A stretch of DNA of 11,662 bases, from assembly GCA_903957405.1 (NCBI GenBank), contig CAJBPC010000684.1:1-11662 (forward strand), read 5' to 3'. Shown here in pieces: positions 1 to 7,189 of the stretch (position 1 is the first letter of the stretch; every line of letters begins with the position of its first letter). The translations under genes and the position numbers were made by a program. Source of the stretch: an uncultured bacterium (GTDB lineage Bacteria > Bacteroidota > Bacteroidia > Chitinophagales > Chitinophagaceae). The notes under the pieces were generated by a model. That model ran no database searches. It was given only the letters and a program-made list of their open reading frames with translations, and had not been told where the DNA came from.

Positions 1-1697
1 TTGCCTCGATCCTCCACTACCTGGAAAATCATCGCCAATACCACCACCGCCCCGGCACCGATCGCATTCAGCCAAAGCCATGCAAGATCCGTCTTCCAAT
101 ACAGCATGATCACAACAACCTCTCCCGCAATCGCCGCGGCGAACACCGCATTCCCTCGGACCCATTTGATATAAAACGCGGTAAGGAAGATTCCAAGCAT
201 GACGCCATAGAACCAGGAGCCAAGTACATTGACGGCTTCGATCAAACTGCCCATCCCGGTGACAAGCTCCGCCACGATGATGCAGAAGACCCCCCAAAAA
301 AGTGTATACCACTTGGATGCAAGATATTCCTGTTCATCAGTCCCCTTGCGAAGGATCAATTTGTGAATGTCCACTATGGTGGAAGATGCCAGCGCATTGA
401 GGGCCGCAGCGATGCTCCCCCATGCAGCAAGGAAAATTACAGCGATCAGCAACCCGACAACACCTACCGGCATGTGATCGAGCACAAAACGCAGGAAGAT
501 GTAATTCGTATCGTTCGAGTCGCCACTTATATCGGCACGCCGGATCAGCCCCTTGAGTTCTCCTCGAACAATATCCTCCTCTTGCTGGACATCTTTCAGT
601 GCCGACATCGCCCTATCCGACGCAGACGCATCATCCGCTTTCATCAGCGCAGGCAGGTCTGCAACGATGGTCTCCTTACGCTCTAGCAGCACAAGGTGCT
701 TTGCCTCCAACATCGATAACGAATCGCGCTTGCCGGTCAGCCTGATCTCTTCGATGGGCACCTTGTTGAAAAACAACGGCGCCGGATTGAACTGATAGAA
801 TACGAGCACCAACGCTCCGATGAGCAGGATCAGAAACTGCATCGGCACTTTTACAAACCCATTTAAAAGAAGCCCCATACGACTCTCCCTGACAGACTTC
901 GCAGTGAGGTATCTTCCGACCTGACTCTGGTCTGTGCCGAAATAAGACAAAGCAAGAAATAAGCCTCCGATCGTCCCGCTGAAGAGATTGAACCGATCCG
1001 TCCAGTCGAAACCATTATCCGTCATGCCGGTGGTGATCACATTCAGCCTGCCGAGATGTCCGCTGATCCGAAGGGCTTCCGTGAAGCCAATGCCTGCAGG
1101 CAGCAAACTGACGGCCATGTAGCCTACCACAAACATCCCCAGCAACGCGATGGCAAGCTGTATCTGCTGCGTGTACGCAACGGCTCTCGCACCGCCACTG
1201 ACGGTATACACGATGAGCAATCCGCCCATGATGACATTGGTCAGGTAAATGTTCCACCCAAGAAGGGATGACAGGATGATCGAAGGCGCATAGACACTGA
1301 TGCCCGTGGACAATCCTCTTGAAATCAGAAATATGACCGAAGTGAAAATTCGGGTTTTCCTGTCGAAACGCTGCTCCAGGAATTCATATGCGGTGAACAG
1401 CTTCAGCTTATGGAAGATCGGTACAAAGGTCACACAAAGGATCACCATCGCGATAGGCAAGCCGAAATAGTACTGCACGAAACGCATCCCGTCAGTATAG
1501 GCCTGTCCGGGTGCAGACAGGAAAGTGACCGCACTGGCCTGCGTGCCCATGATGCTGAGCAGCACCACGTACCAGGGCATCTGACGATTGCTCAGGAAAT
1601 AACCTTCTAGATTACGCGTGCTCCTGGAGCGGGAAGCGCCATACCAGACGATCCCGGCAAGCGTCACCAACAGAATGATCCAATCGACCGAACTCAT
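1..1697 (-). CDS. Sodium:solute symporter (SSS family), 3' end cut by window
   Basis: An inner-membrane Na+-coupled transporter of the solute:sodium symporter (SLC5-like, LeuT fold) family. 565 residues are visible without a stop, so only a short C-terminal tail is missing. The start is the ATG at 1697, whose first bases overlap the stop of the 42-residue gene before it (ATGA). Family marks: 'GTQASAVTFLSAPG' (51-64) in the first core helix, the conserved 'TDQSQVGRYLTAKS' (255-268), and 'NALASST' (434-440) in the later helix that carries the second Na+ site (Ser/Thr ligands). Many hydrophobic segments are spread from residue 4 to 560. Between membrane segments at about 285-302 and 398-425 lies a hydrophilic, charged stretch of roughly 90 residues (306-397) that looks helical, longer than the loop in textbook SSS proteins. 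The N-terminal core resembles the iodide/vitamin/monocarboxylate branch. The solute is unknown; neighbours suggest a product of peptide or amino-sugar cleavage. Confidence 0.93.
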   Translation of the reverse strand, partial: MSSVDWIILLVTLAGIVWYGASRSRSTRNLEGYFLSNRQMPWYVVLLSIMGTQASAVTFLSAPGQAYTDGMRFVQYYFGLPIAMVILCVTFVPIFHKLKLFTAYEFLEQRFDRKTRIFTSVIFLISRGLSTGISVYAPSIILSSLLGWNIYLTNVIMGGLLIVYTVSGGARAVAYTQQIQLAIALLGMFVVGYMAVSLLPAGIGFTEALRISGHLGRLNVITTGMTDNGFDWTDRFNLFSGTIGGLFLALSYFGTDQSQVGRYLTAKSVRESRMGLLLNGFVKVPMQFLILLIGALVLVFYQFNPAPLFFNKVPIEEIRLTGKRDSLSMLEAKHLVLLERKETIVADLPALMKADDASASDRAMSALKDVQQEEDIVRGELKGLIRRADISGDSNDTNYIFLRFVLDHMPVGVVGLLIAVIFLAAWGSIAAALNALASSTIVDIHKLILRKGTDEQEYLASKWYTLFWGVFCIIVAELVTGMGSLIEAVNVLGSWFYGVMLGIFLTAFYIKWVRGNAVFAAAIAGEVVVIMLYWKTDLAWLWLNAIGAGAVVVLAMIFQVVEDRG

Positions 1698-1822
1698 GAG
1701 AATGTGTGGGTGAACAACATGAAAAAAATGACCTGCACCAGCAAGAACGCCAGCAGCAACAAATACCAGATACGCCATCTGCGGAACAGCGGTGGCTTTT
1801 CGAGATCATCCATATGTGTCAT
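1694..1822 (-). CDS. 42-residue single-pass membrane protein, likely symporter accessory
   Basis: A very short gene between the 52-residue gene and the symporter. Its ATG (1822) overlaps the upstream TGA as ATGA, and its own TGA overlaps the symporter ATG (1697) in the same way, so all three are probably translated by coupled re-initiation. The protein has a charged start (MTHMDDLEKPPLFRRWR), then one hydrophobic helix rich in Leu, Val and Phe from about residue 18 to 37, and ends HTFS. By the positive-inside rule the Arg-rich N-terminus should be cytoplasmic (N-in, C-out). Met4 is an alternative start. I do not recognise a named family. Small membrane partners encoded directly before SSS transporters are known (DUF485 YjcH before ActP; DUF4212 proteins), but this one is shorter and has one helix instead of two. 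The accessory role is inferred from position and coupling. Confidence 0.72.
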   Translation of the reverse strand: MTHMDDLEKPPLFRRWRIWYLLLLAFLLVQVIFFMLFTHTFS

Positions 1823-1977
1823 TTTTTATCGACGGAATACAGCATATACGCCACCGCAATGCCGAGCAACACCCCGATGGCCATCTTCTTGAAGACCAGA
1901 CCCACCAATAAACCAATTCCTACTCCCACAACGAGTCCGAATCCGGGACCCCTCGTTTTTTTCTTATTTGTCGTCAT
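1819..1977 (-). CDS. 52-residue glycine-rich membrane hairpin protein, function unknown
   Basis: A small gene overlapping the last 14 bases of the deacetylase gene and the first 4 bases of the next small gene. I chose the ATG at 1977 (MTTNKKKTRG). The upstream in-frame ATG at 2013 would overlap the deacetylase by 50 bases and place a polar extension before the basic start. The protein opens with a Lys/Arg-rich segment (residues 5-9), then two hydrophobic stretches at about 13-29 and 32-47 separated by Lys-Lys (30-31), which suggests a helical hairpin. Glycines recur at 2- and 4-residue spacing (GFG, GVGIG, LVG, IGVLLG), as in glycine-zipper packing. The two halves resemble each other (VGIGLLVGLVF and MAIGVLLGIAV), hinting at an internal duplication. 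No known family recognised. Conserved gene order would support a role with the symporter or in membrane assembly. Confidence 0.7.
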   Translation of the reverse strand: MTTNKKKTRGPGFGLVVGVGIGLLVGLVFKKMAIGVLLGIAVAYMLYSVDKK

Positions 1978-4492
1978 TAGACTTTGCATTTGGATTGGAT
2001 ACGAGATTGGCAAACAACCTGTAGGCTCCGGGAACCCCTGCCGGCAGTTGCCGAAAGAATGCCAGACCGGTGTAGATGAACCGGCCCTTTCCGTGCTCTC
2101 CGACGATCAGACTGCCCGACATGTCTGCATCCTCGCCCGGGTCGCGCATGCCCAGAACGGCGCGATAACCCGCAGATGGCATCTCCGCAAAATAAATGCC
2201 CCGTTCCTGAACCCAGCCTTTGAAGTCATCCTGCGTGATGCGATTGGGCTTGTTCAAAAGGGCATCATCAGTTTCTATAACAAGCACGGCACTGTTCTCA
2301 TCGGTGACCCTACCCCTTGTGATGGAAAAGTTGAAGGGCCCCATACGGGATTTCACAGGACCGATGAAACTGCTGGTATTGTACTGAACCACCAGGTTCC
2401 CGCCGCCGGCAACATATGCCATGAGCTCATCGTGGCGGCTGTTGAGCCATTCATGGATATTATACGCGCGGATCCCCGTGACGATGGCATCGAACTGCCG
2501 GAGATTCTGCTGGTCCATATCCTGCTCACCAAGATAGGTCACTTCGAAACCCATCTCCTGAAGCGCCTCAGGAACCTTATCGCCCGCCCCTTTGACGTAC
2601 CCTACTTTCCTACCCCTGGTCGCCAAGGGTATGTTCAGTACGGTGACCCCATCGGGATAGAAATACCGAATGGACGGGATATGGTCATAATTTATTTGAG
2701 CAAGCGCCAGATAATTGGCACGATCGAAGCCGGGGCTTTGGTACTCGACATTCGCCAGCAACCGATCTTTCTGCATGCCATTCAACTTATTCCCGGAAAC
2801 CGGCAGCGGAAAGGTCCTCGTCTGACCACGTGTGAACCGGAATGAACTGTCGGTCACACGCTCGTTCACCGTGCCAAAACGATAGGACAGTCGCGCATCG
2901 GAACGGGGGATCTGGGTGAAGGCGGTCGCACTGAGCTGGAAATCCCGGGTCTGTGCCTTACCCTTTCTGAAAAGCAACACCCCGGGAGAAGTGTTGATGC
3001 TCAGAGGCGGCACGACGCACAAGGGTTGAAAGAGTTCACCCCTGACAGGGTCGGTGGATTTGAACATCACCGGCTTGGAGAAACGCATCCGAACACCCTC
3101 CACGTCCACGAAGAAATCAACGACATAGTCCGGCTGGTTTTCCGGCCTTCCAATGAGTTCCTGGTCAGATACCCGAAAGGATCCCCGTTCCATCTCCTCG
3201 TTCAGCCAATAAGGTTGCGACAATGGCTTCGTTACCGGCACGGCGATGCGGAACGGCATACTGACATTCCTGTTGTCGGCCATTGCCCTGTCGATGGCAC
3301 TGTCTCTTCCATCGATGGCGGCCGACACCCAACGGATACGCCTAACCGAACGGTTGATGGCGGTCAGCGTGATGGACAGGCTGTCGCCCTGGACGGCGTA
3401 TGGCTGAGGGGTCGAGGCTTCAAGATAGATCCCTGCGGCAGCCTCCAGAAGGGCCGAGACCTCCTTCAGCTTCTGCGTGCGCCAAACAGATGCCGGCAAT
3501 GCTTCAATTTCCCTATGGAGCCCGGCAAGGGAGGCCGCGGAAGTTGATGGATCCGTGAAGGAATATCCCCGTATGATCTCTTCCACACGGTCTGCGATCT
3601 GCTTCGCCCCCTCGATCCTGCCCCATCCGGTGCCGATGCCGTCAAGTAAGTCCTTTGCAGGAAGGTCGCCGTTCACGATCGTGAAATATTCAAGTACGCT
3701 TCCCCGTGAGGACGGGACACCGAACCCCTGGCTTTTGTGCTGACTCCTGCTTTCGGCGGAAATCTCTCCCAAACTACGCCCCAACAACGGGATGTATGCC
3801 CCGACATCGATCTTGAACTGGCTGTCGGATGTGGTATTGGCCCCGCCGAAATTGAAAGTGTTCCATAGGATGCGTTTCGCCTTCCATGGTTTCACCCCAT
3901 ATTGAAAATGCTCCGTGAACCGGCCGGGGTCCGCAGCGGCGATGTACGCCTCACGGGCAAGCACACCCGAAGCGGAATGGTGCCCGTGCCCCGCACGGCT
4001 GTCCTCCGGAAACCTTGTGATGATGACGTCGGGCTGGAACTTTCGGATGACCCACACCACATCCGACAGGATCTTCTCGCGTCCCCACATCTGAAGCGCT
4101 TCCTCCGTGCTTTTAGAAAAGCCGAAATCATAAGCCCTCGTGAAGAACTGCTCCCCACCGTCCGTCCGGCGTGCTGCCAAAAGCTCCTGCGTCCGGATCA
4201 GGCCAAGCTCGATGCCCTGCTCCTCTCCGATCAGATTCTGTCCGCCATCACCACGCGTGAGCGAGAGGTAGCCGGTCCGGTAGAGTTTCTCCTTGGCGAG
4301 ATAAGCGAGCAATCTAGTGTTCTCATCATCGGGATGCGCGGCAATGTAGAGCACGGAGCCCAGCACATTGAGCTTTCGCAACCCGAGAGCGATCTCGGAA
4401 CTGCTCATAGGACGCGGCGACTGGGCCGATGACACGACAGACAGCAACAGCTGCAAGGCAAGAAAAGAATATCTCAAGATCTGATGATTCAT
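1964..4492 (-). CDS. Exported PIG-L family zinc deacetylase with C-terminal GATase-like domain
   Basis: 842 residues from the ATG at 4492, chosen because it begins a clean signal peptide (MNHQILRYSFLALQLLLSVV, cleavage probably after SSA, leaving Gln24) and lies 13 bases after the previous gene. A longer in-frame reading from 4624 would run into the peptidase gene. The PIG-L/LmbE catalytic domain spans about 45-300: the metal and base motif AHPDDE at 52-57 and the second metal motif in RAGHGHHSASG at 166-176. Enzymes of this family remove N-acetyl groups from GlcNAc-containing or related amides using Zn2+. The middle (about 380-600) looks like beta-sandwich modules. From about 628 to 835 there is a class I glutamine-amidotransferase-like (ThuA-like) fold without a visible nucleophilic Cys (FDAIVTGIRAY at 667, then a GGGNLVV strand). 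It acts in the periplasm or outside the cell. Substrate unknown. It differs from the short cytoplasmic bacillithiol enzyme BshB in size and export. Confidence 0.9.
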   Translation of the reverse strand: MNHQILRYSFLALQLLLSVVSSAQSPRPMSSSEIALGLRKLNVLGSVLYIAAHPDDENTRLLAYLAKEKLYRTGYLSLTRGDGGQNLIGEEQGIELGLIRTQELLAARRTDGGEQFFTRAYDFGFSKSTEEALQMWGREKILSDVVWVIRKFQPDVIITRFPEDSRAGHGHHSASGVLAREAYIAAADPGRFTEHFQYGVKPWKAKRILWNTFNFGGANTTSDSQFKIDVGAYIPLLGRSLGEISAESRSQHKSQGFGVPSSRGSVLEYFTIVNGDLPAKDLLDGIGTGWGRIEGAKQIADRVEEIIRGYSFTDPSTSAASLAGLHREIEALPASVWRTQKLKEVSALLEAAAGIYLEASTPQPYAVQGDSLSITLTAINRSVRRIRWVSAAIDGRDSAIDRAMADNRNVSMPFRIAVPVTKPLSQPYWLNEEMERGSFRVSDQELIGRPENQPDYVVDFFVDVEGVRMRFSKPVMFKSTDPVRGELFQPLCVVPPLSINTSPGVLLFRKGKAQTRDFQLSATAFTQIPRSDARLSYRFGTVNERVTDSSFRFTRGQTRTFPLPVSGNKLNGMQKDRLLANVEYQSPGFDRANYLALAQINYDHIPSIRYFYPDGVTVLNIPLATRGRKVGYVKGAGDKVPEALQEMGFEVTYLGEQDMDQQNLRQFDAIVTGIRAYNIHEWLNSRHDELMAYVAGGGNLVVQYNTSSFIGPVKSRMGPFNFSITRGRVTDENSAVLVIETDDALLNKPNRITQDDFKGWVQERGIYFAEMPSAGYRAVLGMRDPGEDADMSGSLIVGEHGKGRFIYTGLAFFRQLPAGVPGAYRLFANLVSNPNAKSNDDK

Positions 4493-4505
4493 ATTTACGT
4501 GTTGA

Positions 4506-7064
4506 TCACTGTCCGACCATGAATACCGCATTCGCGAGCAATAGTTTTCCGCTCTCCCAGAACCCCCTGAAGATGGGATCCTCCGCGAAGTACACGATGT
4601 TCCCACCGCCGATGTCCTGTACACCGAGCAGCAGTCCTTCCTTTAGCTTCGCCTTCGCCTGGACGCCGGCGAACCCGGTGACATAGCCGTCGCTGCGGAT
4701 GACACCCACATTCCATCCTCCTTCCTTCATGAATCCATATATGTTGACATCCTGCTTGAGCGTGAAATAATGTGACGGATATCCGAATGCCAGAGGATGT
4801 GAATGATCGAGCTCCATGCGGTAGATTGCGCCGGGCATCGATCCTTTCAGATAGTCCTTCTCCCTGTCCTCATAACGCTTGAGCAAAGCCTTGTCCTGCA
4901 TCTGGTCATCTTTCGCACCTTCATCCTTTTTCTGACGGATCGTCCAGTCAAGCTTCGAAAGCTGCAACACCGCATTCTCCAAGGCGATGAGTCTGCCCCC
5001 CTTGCGAAGCCAAGCGTTGAGCTGTTCAGACATCATTTTGTCAGACAGGAATCGATAGTTGCCATCAGCCAGGATCATCACATCGAAGTCATCCCAGTTG
5101 GCCTGCCCGATATCTGATGTGTTGATCATCGATACCGGATAACGGAGCTCCTGCTCGAAATAGTGCCATAGCTCTCCAAATGCGTTCGTACCCACGCCAT
5201 CCCCCGCTAACACCGCCACACGGGGAGCTTTGATATATCGCACACGATCACTGCCAAAGTCGAAGCCCTTGTCGACAAATCCCGATCTGACAGGCACGAT
5301 CCGCTCGTGGAAATCAGGTGTGGCGCTGATGGCGGAACTTATCTTCGCGTACAACTCATCCGTCGTCATCCTGTTCGCAGCACGCGTGACGATGAGGCTG
5401 CCCTTCTCAAACCGGCGCCCCCCGATCTCAAAAGGCTGCTCCGCATAGCGCAGCTTCACCCCTGCATTCAGCAGCTGCGACAATAATTTCGCCGACCCGA
5501 AACTCGTCCACGGGATGACGAATGCATATGCATCAGTGGCATCCATGGGCGGTGAAAGGGTTTTGCCCGCAACAGAGAGGCCGATGGCGGATGCGGGCAG
5601 CTTATCCTTGACCGCGAATGCCTGAAGTCCGAATGCATAAGGCAGCGCCCATGCGGTGATGTCGTATGTCGCGGAATCGGTCACATTCGTCCTTGGCTCG
5701 AACAACACCCGAAGCATGACGCCCCTCGGCTGCTGTACCGGGATGACGACATCATTCTGCTCAATGGTGATCGCCTCTTCTTTTCCGGTGATATAGCTGA
5801 ATCCCCTGGCGGATATCTTCGTTTGTGCGTAACCGTGATCTATCCCGTTATTGCGCAGATACCGGATGATCACACCGCCTTCGGGTCCGGCCGCGGCCGA
5901 AGCCCTGACGACATAGTACCGGTTGCTGCCGATGGCAGGCTCAGACTGCGAGGCGCTGAAGAATTTACGGAACTCCTGCTTCAGCCGGACGGCGTGCCTG
6001 ACCGAAACCTCGATGGTCGACAAACCCGTCGTGTAATGGTGCTCGAGCCTGTCGGCCAGTGTGAGCGTGTCACCATCTTCGATGACCACGGCCTTGCCCG
6101 CGCGAGATCCGCCGCCCTGCTCGAATGTCATCCCGATGGATCCGTTATATGTCGGATAGGTATCTCCATAAGACGGATATAGCAGATCGAACCGCTCCTT
6201 GGTGAAATACAACCATCCCTGCCGGTCGAAAGAAGCTGCGTTGTTTTTTCCGACATGCTGCTGGAACTCCCGCTGCCAGGGCGTGATGACATCGTGGTAT
6301 GGCTCTGCCGCCGGGGCGAAGTAATATGGCTCATTGGCCCCCTGCTCGTGAAAATCCACATGCACCTGCGGCATCCATTCATTGTACACCTTCATACGCT
6401 GCTGCGACTCGACCTGCGTCTGCCAGGCCCAGTCGCGGTTGAGATCGAAATGATAGTGGTTCGTGCGGCCTCCCGGCCATGGCTCACGATGCTCCCGCGT
6501 TTGCACATTGGGATTCGGGACAAGGCCTGTGACGCTGTTCTGCCAGTTGGCATATCGGTCGCGACCGTCGGGATTGAGGCAGGGATCGATCACGATCACG
6601 GCTTTGTCGAGCCATTCCTTCGTCCGCATGTCTGACCCGTCCAGTAGCTTGTAGATCGTCTTCATCGCTGCCTCGCTCGACGATGGCTCGTTGCCATGGA
6701 CATTATAACTCAACCATACGATCACGGGAAGGTCTTCAGAAGGAGCAGCCTTGTCTTTTGAAAGACCAGCCAAACGAAGGTTGTTGATGCGGATCTGATC
6801 AAGGTTGCGGATATTCTCCGCGGATGACACGAATGCAAGCATGAGCGGACGCCCCTCGTTGGTCATGCCATAGTTCATCAGCCTGACCTTCCCGGGCGAA
6901 GCGTCCGAGACATGCCTCACATACTCCACGATCCTGTGATGGGTGGTGTAACGGGCCCCGAGTGGATAACCAAGGAATTTCTCCGGGGACAAGAGGACGG
7001 GCTGTGCCGCCAACAATTGGTGGAAAGCGATAAAAAGGCACAGCACGAAATTTTTCAACCGCAT
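4506..7064 (-). CDS. Exported M14 family zinc carboxypeptidase
   Basis: 852 residues, first gene of the minus-strand operon. The signal peptide MRLKNFVLCLFIAFHQLLAA is probably cut before Gln21. The M14 metallopeptidase domain (about 30-365) has all key residues: zinc ligands His123 and Glu126 in NVHGNEPSSSE and His239 in HVDFHEQG, the substrate-carboxylate Asn/Arg pair in FDLNRDW (Asn209-Arg210), and the catalytic Glu315 in GMTFEQGGG. It should release C-terminal residues from peptides in the periplasm or outside the cell. M14 members also cut D-amino-acid and murein peptides, so specificity is open. Residues about 613-850 form a class I glutamine-amidotransferase-like domain without a Cys nucleophile (FDVMILADGNY at 660; AWLRKGGRLIAL at 684-695), split by a highly charged insert at about 705-742. 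The same kind of domain ends the downstream deacetylase. The start at 7064 is the only good one, as the signal peptide follows immediately. Confidence 0.93.
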   Translation of the reverse strand: MRLKNFVLCLFIAFHQLLAAQPVLLSPEKFLGYPLGARYTTHHRIVEYVRHVSDASPGKVRLMNYGMTNEGRPLMLAFVSSAENIRNLDQIRINNLRLAGLSKDKAAPSEDLPVIVWLSYNVHGNEPSSSEAAMKTIYKLLDGSDMRTKEWLDKAVIVIDPCLNPDGRDRYANWQNSVTGLVPNPNVQTREHREPWPGGRTNHYHFDLNRDWAWQTQVESQQRMKVYNEWMPQVHVDFHEQGANEPYYFAPAAEPYHDVITPWQREFQQHVGKNNAASFDRQGWLYFTKERFDLLYPSYGDTYPTYNGSIGMTFEQGGGSRAGKAVVIEDGDTLTLADRLEHHYTTGLSTIEVSVRHAVRLKQEFRKFFSASQSEPAIGSNRYYVVRASAAAGPEGGVIIRYLRNNGIDHGYAQTKISARGFSYITGKEEAITIEQNDVVIPVQQPRGVMLRVLFEPRTNVTDSATYDITAWALPYAFGLQAFAVKDKLPASAIGLSVAGKTLSPPMDATDAYAFVIPWTSFGSAKLLSQLLNAGVKLRYAEQPFEIGGRRFEKGSLIVTRAANRMTTDELYAKISSAISATPDFHERIVPVRSGFVDKGFDFGSDRVRYIKAPRVAVLAGDGVGTNAFGELWHYFEQELRYPVSMINTSDIGQANWDDFDVMILADGNYRFLSDKMMSEQLNAWLRKGGRLIALENAVLQLSKLDWTIRQKKDEGAKDDQMQDKALLKRYEDREKDYLKGSMPGAIYRMELDHSHPLAFGYPSHYFTLKQDVNIYGFMKEGGWNVGVIRSDGYVTGFAGVQAKAKLKEGLLLGVQDIGGGNIVYFAEDPIFRGFWESGKLLLANAVFMVGQ

Positions 7065-7096
7065 ATTGAAACAGGTTTTTTATGTGATCCGATAAT

Positions 7097-7119
7097 GGAT
7101 AAAGATGATGATTTTATCC
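7097..7119. promoter_or_regulatory. Inverted repeat in the divergent promoter region
   Basis: Perfect 7-base arms GGATAAA (7097-7103) and TTTATCC (7113-7119) are separated by 9 bases. The centre-to-centre spacing is 16 bases, which could suit a dimeric regulator binding successive major-groove faces. It lies 33 bases before the peptidase start and 70 bases before the gamma-glutamyltransferase start, so one bound protein could affect both directions. It may also be a chance match in an A/T-rich spacer; no regulator gene is in view. Confidence 0.3.
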
Positions 7120-7150
7120 CAAATGCGACCGCCAAGATGCCGCTTTGTTC

Positions 7151-7158
7151 TATATTTA
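7151..7158 (+). promoter_or_regulatory. Possible -7 promoter box for ggt
   Basis: TATATTTA matches the Bacteroidota -7 consensus TAnnTTTG at all positions but the last. It would place the transcript start near 7165, about 25 bases before the ATG at 7190, and after the alternative ATG at 7163, which supports the later start. No convincing -33 TTTG element sits at the expected distance upstream, so this is weak. Confidence 0.3.
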
Positions 7159-7189
7159 TCAGATGGTACATACACTTGGTTCAACCTCC

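Noticed and set aside
1706..2845. Plus-strand open frame of 379 codons
   Set aside because: Lies antisense to the end of the deacetylase and the two small genes, has no recognisable domain, and reads as the mirror of a GC-rich coding frame. The minus strand carries clear family motifs.
3026..4432. Plus-strand open frames of 173, 88 and 176 codons
   Set aside because: Antisense to the deacetylase, with low-complexity His/Arg/Pro-rich translations and no family resemblance.
1964..4492. Possible bacillithiol deacetylase BshB
   Set aside because: BshB enzymes are short (about 220-240 residues) and cytoplasmic; this protein is 842 residues with a signal peptide and extra domains.
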